Below, piece by piece: positions 21,427 to 30,655 of a stretch of DNA of 64,000 nt (position 1 is the stretch's first letter; each line of letters opens with the position of its first letter). A program made the translations under genes and the position numbers. The stretch spans positions 124,001 to 188,000 of the forward strand of contig JADJLL010000007.1 in assembly GCA_016710095.1 (NCBI GenBank), written 5' to 3'. Source of the DNA: Candidatus Eiseniibacteriota bacterium (GTDB lineage Bacteria; Eisenbacteria; RBG-16-71-46). Under the pieces are notes generated by a model. The model was not told where the DNA came from. It ran no database searches and saw only the letters and a list, made by a program, of their open reading frames with translations.

Positions 21427-22302
21427 GTGGACGCCTGGCTCGATGAACTGCGCCGGGTACGCCGCGTCAGCGAGCGCACGGTGGACGCCTACCGCCGCGA
21501 CGCGGTCGACTACCACGACTTCGCGCGTTCGCACGGACTGCGCGAGTGGTCCGAGGCGACGACGACGTTCGTGGACGGCTACTTCGCCGCGCTGCTCAAG
21601 AAGGGGCGTTCGGGTTCGACCGCCGCGCGGCGCCGCTCCAGCCTGCGCAGCTTCCACGCGTTCCTCGCGCGCATGGGCGCGCATCACGAGGACCCGATCG
21701 CGCTGCTCGCCGCGCCGCGCCGCGAGCGCAAGCTTCCGCACGCGCTCACGATCGGCGAGATCGAATCGCTGCTCGCCGCGCCCGAGGGCGAGGAAGCGCT
21801 CGCGCTGCGCGATCGCGCGATGCTCGAACTCGCGTATGCTTCGGGCGTGCGCGTCTCGGAGCTCGTGGGCGCGGAGCGCGCGCAGCTCGACCTTTCGGGC
21901 GGCACGCTCACGGTGACGGGCAAGGGCGACAAGCAGCGCCTCGTGCCGTTCGGCCGCGCCGCCACGAAGGCGCTGCGCGAATGGCTCGATCGCGGACGGC
22001 CGCAGCTCGCGTCCCGCGCGCGTCACGACCGCATCTTCTGCAACGCCACCGGCGCGCCGCTGTCGCGGATGGGCTGGTGGAAGATCCTGCGCGGGCACGC
22101 CGTGCGCGCGGGCATCGCCACGCGCGTGCATCCGCACGCGCTGCGTCATTCGTTCGCCACACACCTGCTCGAGGGAGGAGCGGACCTGCGCGTCGTGCAG
22201 GAACTGCTCGGGCACGTGAGCATCACCACCACCGCCATCTACACGCACCTCGACCGCGGCTATCTGCGCGAGGTGCATCGCCAGTTCCATCCGCGCGCGT
22301 GA
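21427..22302 (+). CDS. xerD: XerC/XerD-type tyrosine recombinase
   Basis: A 291-residue intact recombinase with an N-terminal SAM-like domain (VSERTVDAYRRDAVDY) and a full catalytic set: Arg in ASGVRVSELVG, KGDKQRLVPF, HALRHSFATH, QELLGHVSITTT and the nucleophile Tyr in AIYTHLD. It would act at dif with a partner, probably the frameshifted paralogue at 8080. GTG 21427 gives an N-terminus matching XerD. An ATG at 21360 overlaps the uvrC TGA but reads in a different frame for 28 codons. A one-base error between 21360 and 21427 would join it to this gene, so the start is uncertain. No Shine-Dalgarno sequence precedes 21427. The XerC versus XerD assignment is tentative. Confidence 0.93.
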   Translation: MDAWLDELRRVRRVSERTVDAYRRDAVDYHDFARSHGLREWSEATTTFVDGYFAALLKKGRSGSTAARRRSSLRSFHAFLARMGAHHEDPIALLAAPRRERKLPHALTIGEIESLLAAPEGEEALALRDRAMLELAYASGVRVSELVGAERAQLDLSGGTLTVTGKGDKQRLVPFGRAATKALREWLDRGRPQLASRARHDRIFCNATGAPLSRMGWWKILRGHAVRAGIATRVHPHALRHSFATHLLEGGADLRVVQELLGHVSITTTAIYTHLDRGYLREVHRQFHPRA

Positions 22303-22343
22303 ATCGCGCGGACAACACGACCGGGGTCGTGGAGGAAGCAAGG

Positions 22344-22979
22344 ATGAACCGAGTTCGAGTGCTGGTGCTGACGTTCGTGATGCTCGCGGGTTTCGCGCTG
22401 TCCGCTTCGGCGGGCTCCATCGTGCTGCCGCGCGCCGGCCAGGTCGGCATCGGCTTCGCGGGGCAGTACGGCGCGCTCGCGAAGAGCGGCAAGCTGGGAG
22501 CGGAGTTCGGCAGCGGTCCCGGACTGAGCGTGAAGCTGCGCTACCGCATGCGCTACGAGCGGGGCATCGGGCTTTCGTTCGACACGCAGTCGCTCGACTC
22601 CCGCGATCCCACCCGCAGGGAGACGGCCTTTCTCGGATTCGAGAGCGACCTCGACTCGTCGCTCGTGCGCGAGAAGGTCGTCATGAACTCGGCGGGCTTC
22701 GAGCTGTACCAGTACTTCGGCACGCGCCAGAAGACGGTGAAGCACCTCAACGCCGGTCTCGGCCTCACGCAGATCTCCGCGCGTCTCTCGAACGGTGAAG
22801 TGCAGTACCCGCTCGGCGGCGACGGCTTCTACCTGAGTGGCGGCGCCGGTATCGAGAAGTTCGTCTACCGCAGCTGGGCGATCAGCCTCGACGGCCGCTA
22901 CCAGGCCATCTTCCACGACGCGAAGGTCAATCAGGGCGTGCAGGTCTCGCTCGGCATGATCTTCTACGCGGCCTACTGA
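22344..22979 (+). CDS. Small outer-membrane beta-barrel-like protein
   Basis: A 211-residue protein. A signal peptide (MNRVRVLVLTFVMLAGFALSASA) is followed by alternating-hydrophobicity strands rich in Gly/Tyr (SGPGLSVKLRYRMRYERGIGL, FYLSGGAGIEKFVYR). The protein ends with QVSLGMIFYAAY, an aromatic C-terminus typical of barrels. It resembles OmpW/OprF-type 8-stranded barrels in size only; I recognise no family. ATG 22344 has GGAGGAAGCAAGG just before it. It follows the xer gene by 41 nt and is 1 nt from the MBL nuclease gene, so it may be in the same transcript. Confidence 0.75.
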   Translation: MNRVRVLVLTFVMLAGFALSASAGSIVLPRAGQVGIGFAGQYGALAKSGKLGAEFGSGPGLSVKLRYRMRYERGIGLSFDTQSLDSRDPTRRETAFLGFESDLDSSLVREKVVMNSAGFELYQYFGTRQKTVKHLNAGLGLTQISARLSNGEVQYPLGGDGFYLSGGAGIEKFVYRSWAISLDGRYQAIFHDAKVNQGVQVSLGMIFYAAY

Positions 22980-22980
22980 C

Positions 22981-24388
22981 ATGAAAACTCCGCTCGCCAT
23001 CGCGTTTCACGGCGCCGCCCGCACCGTCACCGGCTCGCGCCACCTGCTGGAGTTCGGCGGCAAGAAGCTGCTGTTCGACTGTGGTCTGTACCAGGGCCGG
23101 CGCGACGATGCCGAACGGATCAACCGCACGTTCCGGTTCGATCCGGCGGAGCTCGACACCGTCGTGATCTCGCACGCGCACGTGGACCACATCGGCAACC
23201 TGCCTTCGCTGATCGCGCGCGGGTACGCCGGGCCGATCCACATGACGCCGGCGACGGCGGAGCTCGCCGCGGTGCTGCTCGCGGACAGCGCGTTCCTCAT
23301 GCAGAAGGACCTCGAGCACGTGAACAAGCGCCGTGGCTCGCGTCCCGAGCGCAAGCCGCTGTTCACGATGGCAGACGTCGAAGAAACGCTCTCGCGAGTC
23401 GTGAAGCATCCGTACCACGAGGTCTGGTCGCCGCTGCCGGGCGTGACCGCGCGCTACGACGACGCGGGGCACATCCTCGGCTCCGCGATCACGACGTTCG
23501 AGTTCACGGTGAACGGCCGCACGAAGGCGCGTGTGCATGGGCGGCGACCTCGGACGTCCCGCACGCGCGATCCTGCGCGATCCCGAGACGCCCGCGGCGC
23601 CCGAGGTGCTCGTGCTCGAGAGCACGTACGGCGACCGGCTGCACTCGAAGGACGACGAGACGGTCGAAGGACTCGTCGCGATCGTGAACAAGACCGTCGA
23701 GCGGGGTGGCCGCGTCGTGGTGCCCGCGTTCGCGGTGGGGCGCACGCAGGAGCTCGTCGCGATGCTGCACGATCTGACCGAGTCCGAACGCATTCCCGAG
23801 GTCCCGATCTTCGTGGACAGTCCGATGGCGAAGCGCGCGACCTCGATCTTCGTGCACCACCCGGAGTGCTTCGACGACGAGACGTTCGCCGCGTTCCGCG
23901 AGAAGGACGGCGCGCCGTTCGGCTTCAAGCGCCTGCGCTACATCGGTTCGCCCGACGAGTCGCGCGCGCTCAACGACCGCAAGGAGCCCTGCCTCATCAT
24001 TTCGGCTTCGGGCATGTGCGAAGGCGGACGCGTGCTGCACCATCTCCAGCACGCGCTCGGCAACGCGAAGAACACGGTGCTCTTCGTCGGCTATCAGGGC
24101 GAGGGCACGCTCGGCCGCCGTCTCCGCGACGGCGCCGAGGTGGTGAACGTGTACGGCGAGCCGTGCACGGTGCGCGCGGAGATCGCCGCGCTCGACGGTT
24201 TCAGCGCCCACGCCGACCAGCACGAGATTCTCGAATGGGTGGGCGGCTTCGCTTCGCCGCCGCGCACGATCTTCCTCGTGCACGGCGATCTCGCTCCCGC
24301 CGAGACCCTCGCCAAGCTGCTTCGCGAGCGCACCGGCGCCACGGTTCACATTCCCGAGTTGGGGCAGGAGTTCGACCTGTGGGAATGA
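22981..24388 (+). pseudogene. MBL-fold/beta-CASP nuclease, one frameshift
   Basis: A metallo-beta-lactamase-fold hydrolase with a beta-CASP domain, the family of CPSF73-like and RNase J-like RNA-processing nucleases. The first 180 residues carry the zinc motif HAHVDH (65-70), TVTGSRHLLEF and the DAGHILGSA motif. At about 23530 a single extra base in a GCGCGTGTGC context shifts the frame. The rest reads one frame over: GDLGRPARAILRD, FAVGRTQELV (motif A), SASGMCEGGR (motif B) and FSAHADQHEI (motif C). All active-site motifs survive across the two frames, so an assembly error is likely. The ATGA overlap with the helicase gene at 24385 implies one operon. The preceding stop is 1 nt before ATG 22981. 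Confidence 0.85.
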
Positions 24389-26376
24389 CGGAATCCCGTT
24401 ACGAGGTGGGGCAGCGCCTCCATCATCCGATCTTCGGTGAGGGCCTGATCGTCGAGGTCCACACCGATCGCGGCCGCGAAGTGCTCGAGGTCGTCTTCGA
24501 CGGACAGCTCCGGCGCCTCTCGGCGCTGCGCGAGTGGGACATCGTGGACGGCGCCGGGCACTTCGAGCCCGCGCCGGAGGAAGAGCCCGGCGAGGAGGGA
24601 GACGGTCCCGCCTTCGTCCGCTCGTCCCCGCACGCGAAACGCACCTGGCATCCGCAGGGCGACTCGCTGCTCGAAAGCTGGCTCGGCCATCACGCGGAGC
24701 CACAGGCGCATTTCGACGTCCGCGCGCAGGCCGAGGAGTGGGCGGGCTGGACGAGCGCCGACCGGCTCCTGTCGCTCGATTCGCTGCGCGGCGTGGAGCG
24801 CTTCCCGCACCAGGTCAACGCGTGCCTGCGCGTGCTGCGCGACTTCGGAGGCCGCGGGATCCTCGCGGACGAGGTCGGGCTCGGCAAGACGGTCGAGGCC
24901 GGCATCGTGCTCAAGGAGTACCTGCTGCGCGGCGCCGTGCGCACCGTGCTCGTGCTCGTGCCGGCATCGCTGTGCGAACAGTGGCGCGCCGAGTTGTGGG
25001 AGAAGTTCGAGCTCGACTTCGTGGTCTCTCGCGGGCCCTCGGGGCAGTGGGGACGCCATCCGCTCGTGATCTCGTCGCTCGAGACCGCGCGGCACGAGCG
25101 TCACCGCCGCCGCGTGCGCGGCGCGAACTACGACATGGTCGTGGTGGACGAGGCGCACCGCCTGCGCAACCACCTCACGCTCGGCTGGAAGTTCATCAAC
25201 GACCTCAACCCGCGCTACCTGCTGCTCGCGACCGCGACGCCCGTGCAGAACGACCTGCGCGAGCTGTACAACCTCGTCACGCTCGTGCGCCCCGGAACGG
25301 TCGGGACGTTCTCGCAGTTCCGTCGCGATTTCCTGAGCGGCCACGACAAACGCACTCCGCGCAACACGCCGAAGCTCCGCCGGCTCCTGCAGAGCGTGAT
25401 GATCCGCACGCGCCGCGGTGACACGAAGCTCACGTTCGCGCCGCGCCGCGTCGAGACGCAGTGGGTGCCGCAGAGCGCCGCCGAGCGCGCGCTCTACAAG
25501 CAGGTGAGCGAGTTCGTCGCGGACGCCGTGCACGGCGACGCGGGCATGCCCGGCAAGCCGCACTACTTCACGCTCATGGTGCTGCAGAAGGAGATGGGCT
25601 CGTCGTGGTCGGCGGCGGCCGGCACGCTCGCGAAGCTCGCATCGCATCCCGACGGTCTGGATCCGAAGCGCACGAAGCAGTTCGCCGACCGTGCGCGGCA
25701 GCTGTCGGAGGACCCGAGCAAGATCAAGACGCTGCTGCGCTGCATCGCGTCCTTGAACGGCAACAAGGCGATCGTGTTCACGCAGTTCCGCGCGACGCAG
25801 GAGGCGATCCTGCAGGCGCTGCGCGGCCGGGCCATCACGTTCGCCGAGTTCCACGGCGAGATGGGCTGGCGCGAGAAGGAGGAGGCGCTCGATCGATTCC
25901 GCCAGCACGAGCAGGTGCTCGTGAGCACCGAGGCCGGCGGCGAGGGCCGCAACCTGCAGTTCGCGCGCGTGGTGATCAACTACGACCTGCCGTGGAATCC
26001 CATGCGGCTCGAGCAGCGCATCGGCCGCGTGCACCGGCTCGGGCAGGAGCATCCCGTGCGCGTGATCAACCTCGTCGCGCGCGGCACGATCGAGGCGTAC
26101 GTGCTCGAGATCCTCGAGCGCAAGATCCGCATGTTCGAGCTCGTCGTCGGCGAGATGGAGGAGATCCTCGGCGCCTGGCAGGTGCAGGGTTCGTTCGAGG
26201 ACGAGGTCTTCCGCCGCTGGACGGAGTCGCGCAATCCGCGCGTGCGCAAGAAGCGCTTCACGGAGCTCGCGCAGCACCTCATGACGGCGCGCAAGCTCTA
26301 CCAGCAGCAGCGCGACAACCAGAGCTGGCTCTTCCGCGGCGCCCACGACGAGCACGAAGAGGAGTCGCAGTCGTGA
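24385..26376 (+). CDS. SNF2/RapA-type superfamily II helicase
   Basis: A 663-residue SNF2-family ATPase. Residues 1-50 form a small beta-rich domain (YEVGQRLHHPIFGEGLIVEVH) like the UvrD-C or Tudor-like RapA lead-in. Walker A is DEVGLGKTVEAG (about 165-176), Walker B is DEAH (255-258) and motif III is ATATPVQN. The second lobe has QRIGRVHRLGQEHPVRV (motif VI). Such proteins remodel protein-nucleic acid complexes; RapA recycles RNA polymerase. The absence of a restriction or methyltransferase module argues against known defence loci. ATG 24385 overlaps the nuclease stop and its own stop overlaps the next GTG, so the three genes are translationally coupled. Confidence 0.9.
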   Translation: MTESRYEVGQRLHHPIFGEGLIVEVHTDRGREVLEVVFDGQLRRLSALREWDIVDGAGHFEPAPEEEPGEEGDGPAFVRSSPHAKRTWHPQGDSLLESWLGHHAEPQAHFDVRAQAEEWAGWTSADRLLSLDSLRGVERFPHQVNACLRVLRDFGGRGILADEVGLGKTVEAGIVLKEYLLRGAVRTVLVLVPASLCEQWRAELWEKFELDFVVSRGPSGQWGRHPLVISSLETARHERHRRRVRGANYDMVVVDEAHRLRNHLTLGWKFINDLNPRYLLLATATPVQNDLRELYNLVTLVRPGTVGTFSQFRRDFLSGHDKRTPRNTPKLRRLLQSVMIRTRRGDTKLTFAPRRVETQWVPQSAAERALYKQVSEFVADAVHGDAGMPGKPHYFTLMVLQKEMGSSWSAAAGTLAKLASHPDGLDPKRTKQFADRARQLSEDPSKIKTLLRCIASLNGNKAIVFTQFRATQEAILQALRGRAITFAEFHGEMGWREKEEALDRFRQHEQVLVSTEAGGEGRNLQFARVVINYDLPWNPMRLEQRIGRVHRLGQEHPVRVINLVARGTIEAYVLEILERKIRMFELVVGEMEEILGAWQVQGSFEDEVFRRWTESRNPRVRKKRFTELAQHLMTARKLYQQQRDNQSWLFRGAHDEHEEESQS

Positions 26377-27530
26377 CCGCCGCGACCAAGAAGACCGCGA
26401 AGAAGGCCACGAAGAAGGCGCCCGCGCGCGGCAAGACGGCACGGCATCCAAAGCGCTCGGAGCCCGAGACGCGCGTGCCGCTCGGCGAGACCGCGATCGA
26501 GCAGCCGGAGTGGCGCTCGTTCGTCGGCCACTGGCTCGAGATGGTCGGCTGCAAGGTCGAGTCCGCGCCGCACGGCGACTGGGAAGTCGAGCTGTCGGCC
26601 GAACTGCAGAAGCGCTGGCGCCGCCAGCGCGTGCGGCTCGTGTTCGATCCCGCGCGCAACACCGTGCCGCGCGGCGCGTGGTTCACCGCGCCGGGCAGCG
26701 CGGCCGGGCGCCGCATTCTCGAAGCCGCGATGGACCGCCCGATGTTCACGCGCCGCACCGCGCTCGCGCAGGTGCCGGGCGCGCCGGCGACGGGCATCGC
26801 GAGCGTGTGCAAGGCGCGCGGCCTCACGTGGGGCACGCCGCGGCTCGGCCCCGTGCGCTACGAGCGCCGCGTCGCGTTCCACGCGGTCATCACGCGCTGG
26901 GGCGGCCTGCCGTGGCAGGAGCAGTGGGTCGTGCTCGTCGGCGCGGGCGGCGAAGTGCTCGAACGCGACCAGGCGCCGCAGGTGCCGAACGTGCGCCCGC
27001 GCGAAGGGCTCTACCAGATGGGCGAGGAGCTCGAGCCCGAGCTGCGCGAGCGCTGGCTGCTCGCCGCGCGCGCGACGCTCGAGGAACTCGCGAGCGAGCG
27101 GGAGCGCGAGTGGGAGGTCAGCGTCGGGCGCCTGCGCGACGCCGAACTCGAACGCCTCGGCGCGTTCTTCTCCGCCCGGATCGAGGAAGAGGAAGAGCGC
27201 GACCGCCGCCGCACGAGCCGCGACGAGCACGAGCTCGAGCACGGTGACGCGACGCAGCTCAAGCTGGAATGGGAGCGCCGCGCCGCCGAGGTCCGCCAGC
27301 GCTGGGAGATGCGCACGGAAGTCCGGCTGTGGGGCATCGAGGAGTGGTCGTGGCCGGTCGCCGACCTCGAACAGGAGCTCAAATCGGGCGCCATGCACGT
27401 GAAGCTGCACTCGGCCGTGGACGTCGCCCGGGGCAAGCCGGCGCTGCCCGCCTGCCCGACCTGCGGGGCAGAGGCCGAGATGCTCGTCCGAGCGCGCGGG
27501 CACGTGGCCTGCGCGAACTGCGCGGGCTGA
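26373..27530 (+). CDS. Unknown protein with basic N-terminal tail and C-terminal zinc ribbon
   Basis: A 385-residue protein of no family I can name. Residues 1-35 are a histone H1-like tail of Lys/Ala/Thr/Arg. Residues 40-280 are mixed alpha/beta and Arg/Glu/Trp-rich (WRSFVGHWLEMVGCKVE; VRPREGLYQMGEELEPEL). A charged coiled-coil-like stretch covers about 225-310. The last about 40 residues form a Cys4 zinc ribbon (CPTCG ... CANC). Together with the SNF2-like ATPase upstream (GTGA overlap at 26373) it is probably its substrate-recognition partner. The role is inferred from context only. No paralogue is visible in the window. Confidence 0.75.
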   Translation: MTAATKKTAKKATKKAPARGKTARHPKRSEPETRVPLGETAIEQPEWRSFVGHWLEMVGCKVESAPHGDWEVELSAELQKRWRRQRVRLVFDPARNTVPRGAWFTAPGSAAGRRILEAAMDRPMFTRRTALAQVPGAPATGIASVCKARGLTWGTPRLGPVRYERRVAFHAVITRWGGLPWQEQWVVLVGAGGEVLERDQAPQVPNVRPREGLYQMGEELEPELRERWLLAARATLEELASEREREWEVSVGRLRDAELERLGAFFSARIEEEEERDRRRTSRDEHELEHGDATQLKLEWERRAAEVRQRWEMRTEVRLWGIEEWSWPVADLEQELKSGAMHVKLHSAVDVARGKPALPACPTCGAEAEMLVRARGHVACANCAG

Positions 27531-27707
27531 GGGGCCGGGGAGGCCTCCGGACCGGAGTCCGCGGTGGCGGGAGAGCCCGTCCCGGGCCGGGGACCGGGCC
27601 CGGCGGCTTGACGGTCCGGACGCACGACCGCTAAGGTTTTCCGTCGCTTATGCCCTCAACCGGGGCCGTTTACGCCTTCCAGCGGGTCGCCGAACCGGAG
27701 GTCTCAC

Positions 27708-28376
27708 TTGTCGCAGGAGTTCACGAAGGGACACGCGTCGGAGGTCTCCTCCGAACAGGTCGTCGAAACCATGACGTCGTTCTGGGACCGCTTCGGCCGT
27801 GTCGTGATCGGCGTGGTCGTGGCGATCGCCGCGGTCGGCGCGATCGCGTTCTACACGATCCAGAACAACGAGAAGCAGAACGCCGCGGCCGCCGAGAAGC
27901 TCGCCGAGGCGAACGCCATGTTCTGGAACGGCGACTACGACCGCAGCAAGACCCTCGCGGAAGAGGTGATCAAGCAGTTCGGCGGCACCGCCAACGGCAA
28001 CGACGCGCGCCGTGTCGCGGGTGACGCGGCGTACTGGAAGGGCCAGTGGAAGGACGCCATCACGCAGTACAAGGCGTACCTGGCCAAGCAGTCCGGCGGC
28101 ATCGTCGCGCAGGGCGTGCGCCGTTCGCTCGCCTACTCGTACGAGTCCGACAAGCAGTACGCCGAAGCGGTCAAGCTGTACGACCAGCTCGTGGGTGTGT
28201 TCGAGCGCGAGTCGAGCGCCGAGATGCTCGCGGCCTCCGCGCGCTGCCTCGAAGCGTCCAACAACAAGCCCGAAGCCGCGAAGCGTCTCCAGCGCCTCGT
28301 CGACGAGTTCGGCGACACGAGCTACGCCAACCGTTCTCGCGTGAAGCTGGCCGAGCTGACGGCGCCGGCCAACTGA
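27708..28376 (+). CDS. YfgM-like membrane-anchored TPR protein
   Basis: A 222-residue protein. A 30-residue cytosolic N-terminus is followed by one transmembrane helix (VVIGVVVAIAAVGAIAFYTI, about 32-51) and a periplasmic TPR-like array (WNGDYDRSKTLAEEVIKQFGG; YAEAVKLYDQLVG). The topology and size match YfgM/PpiD-type ancillary SecYEG proteins and the CcmI/TtgA-like 'tetratricopeptide' periplasmic group; which one is not certain. The TTG at 27708 is chosen because GGAGG lies 8 nt upstream (27695-27700). It is followed after 25 nt by the GH57 gene. Confidence 0.75.
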   Translation: MSQEFTKGHASEVSSEQVVETMTSFWDRFGRVVIGVVVAIAAVGAIAFYTIQNNEKQNAAAAEKLAEANAMFWNGDYDRSKTLAEEVIKQFGGTANGNDARRVAGDAAYWKGQWKDAITQYKAYLAKQSGGIVAQGVRRSLAYSYESDKQYAEAVKLYDQLVGVFERESSAEMLAASARCLEASNNKPEAAKRLQRLVDEFGDTSYANRSRVKLAELTAPAN

Positions 28377-28401
28377 AGCCCTCCCGAAAGGGGATCCCGG
28401 T

Positions 28402-30655
28402 GTGAGCCGCGTCTCGCCCGGAGTGGATCTCGTCTTTGTCTGGCATCACCACCAGCCGGATTACCGGCGGCCGAGTGATGGACGCGCGCTCCTGCCCTGG
28501 GTGCGCCTGCACGCGACGAAGGATTACCTCGACATGGCGCTGCACCTGCAGCGCCATGCCGGGGTGAAGTCCACATTCAACTTCGCGCCCTCGCTGCTCG
28601 ACCAGCTCGAGCACGCCCGCAACGGCGGCGCCGACGCGCTCTTCGACCTGCTGTACCGCTCGCCGGGCTCGCTGTCGCCCGAGGAGCGCGCCGAGCTGCA
28701 GTCGCGCTCGCGCATGGCCCCGCGCTGGGCGCGTGAACGCTGGCCGCAGTACCAGGCGCTGTGCGAGAAGCTGCGCGCGCCCGCGGTCGCGAACGAAGCC
28801 GAGCTGCTGCGGATCAAATTGCTTCTTCCTGCTCGCGTGGCTCGATCCGCTGCTCATGGACGAGCCCGCCGCCGTCGCCGCCGAGAAGGCCGCGATCGCG
28901 GGACACGCGGGGCTCGCCGAGCGTGAGGCGCTGCTCGCGCTGCACGCGGAGATCCTGCATCGCGTGCTGCCGGCGTATCGCGAACTCGCGGCGCGCGGGC
29001 AGATCGAGATCACGTGCTCTCCGGCGTTCCATCCGATCCTCCCGCTGCTCGTCGACGTGAAGACCGCGCGACGCGCGCGCCCCGACCAGCCGTCACCGGC
29101 CGAAGACTTCCAGGCGCCCGAGGACGCCGCGTGGCAGATCGCGCGCGGACTCGAGATCGCGACGGAAGCGTTCGGCGCGAAGCCGCGCGGCATGTGGCCG
29201 TCCGAGGGCAGCGTCAGCCCGGAGGCCGCGGAGCTGCTCGCCGCCGCCGGCGTGCGCTGGGTCGCGACCGACGAAATGGTGCTGTGGCGCTCGCTCGGCG
29301 AAGGCTCGCCCCGGCGTGAGCGTCTCTACCAGCCGTGGACGTTCGCGACGCCGAAGGGCGAACTCGCGTTCTTCTTCCGCGACCACGAACTCTCCGACCG
29401 CATCGGCTTCGTCTACAGCACGTGGGCGGCGAAGGACGCGGCCGGGGACTTCGTGCACCGCCTGCGCCAGATCGGCGAGCGCTACGCGGAGGCCGGGCTG
29501 CCCGGTCGTCCGGTCGTGAGCGTCGTGCTCGACGGCGAGAACTGCTGGGAGCACTACGCCGAGGACGGCATGCCGTTCCTCTCCGCTCTCTACGAGGCGC
29601 TCGAAGCCGCGCCGGACGTCCGCACCTGCACGCCGTCCGAAGTGCTGGACGGGGGAGAGCGGCCGGCCGAACTGCACGCACTGCACTCCGGCTCCTGGAT
29701 CGACGCCGACTTCCACATCTGGGCGGGTCACCCCGAGAAGAACCGGGCGTGGGACCTGCTCGCGCGCACGCGCAACGCGCTCGTCGCGAGCGGTGCGACC
29801 CGCGAGAGCCACCCGGGCGCCTGGCATTCGCTGTCGGCGGCCGAGGGCTCCGACTGGTTCTGGTGGTTCGGCGAGGACCACTACACCGCGGACAAGGCGC
29901 TTTTCGACAGCCTGTTCCGCGCGCATCTTCAGGGAGTGCATGAGAAGGCCGGGCTGCCCGTACCGGGCTGGCTCAGCTTGCCCGTGAGCGGCGGAAGCCC
30001 GAAGAGCGGCGACCAGCACACGGCGCCGACGGCCTACGTGCATCCCGTGCTCGACGGCCGTCTGAGCCGCTACTACGAGTGGCACGGCGCGGGCCTCTGG
30101 AAGTTCGGCACCGGCGGCGGCTCGATGCACAGCGTGACCGCGCCCGTTGCGAGCGCGCTGCACTACGGCTTCGACGAGCAGTTCCTCTACCTGCGTCTCG
30201 ACTTCGCCGGCGACGTGCTGCCCGGCGCGGACGCGTCCATCGTGATCGAGGTGCTCGCGCCCGTCGCGGCGCGGCTGCGGCTGGTCGGGCTCGCGCCCGG
30301 CGCCGCCGCGCTCGGCCGCGAGGACGGCGAGCCGCTCCCCGGAGCGACCGCGGTGCTCGACGACGTGCTCGAAGTGGCGCTGCCGCTCGCGGCCTTCGGC
30401 GGCGAACCGGGCCAGACGCTCGAGCTCATGCTGCACGTCGAGCGTGGCACGCAGCGTCTCGAGAGCCTGCCGACGGGCGAGCCGCTGCGCTTCACGCTGC
30501 CCGGCCCCGAGTGGGACGCGGGGAATTGGAGCCTGACGGTGAGCGTGGTGCGCGCGTTTCGCGTGCGCCGCGGCCTGCTTCAGGCTTCGCGCACCCAGAC
30601 GGTCTTGAGGTTCACGAACTCGCGAATGCCCGCTCCGGCCAGCTCGCGACCGTAA
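28402..30655 (+). pseudogene. Glycoside hydrolase family 57 alpha-glucan enzyme, one frameshift
   Basis: A GH57-type retaining amylase, amylopullulanase or branching enzyme for alpha-glucans. Region 1 is WHHHQPDY in the first frame. At about 28817-28822 (AAATTGC) one extra base shifts the frame. The remainder carries region 3 GMWPSEGSVSP (nucleophile Glu) and region 4 LDGENCWEHY (acid/base Asp), plus TWAAKDAAGDF and FWWFGEDHYTAD. A C-terminal domain of about 240 residues follows, rich in beta strands. GTG 28402 is after GAAAGGGGA. The 3' end overlaps the aldehyde dehydrogenase tail by 76 nt, and the final about 35 residues (after EWDAGNWSLTV) look unlike the family, so a lost stop is possible. 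Confidence 0.8.

Noticed and set aside
19546..22341. Long minus-strand open frame opposite uvrC and xer
   Set aside because: Composition is typical of antisense frames in GC-rich DNA; the plus-strand genes have clear catalytic motifs.
22981..27530. Known DISARM, BREX or Druantia defence locus
   Set aside because: Helicase and nuclease are present but no methyltransferase, DUF1998, PglZ or other hallmark genes are nearby.
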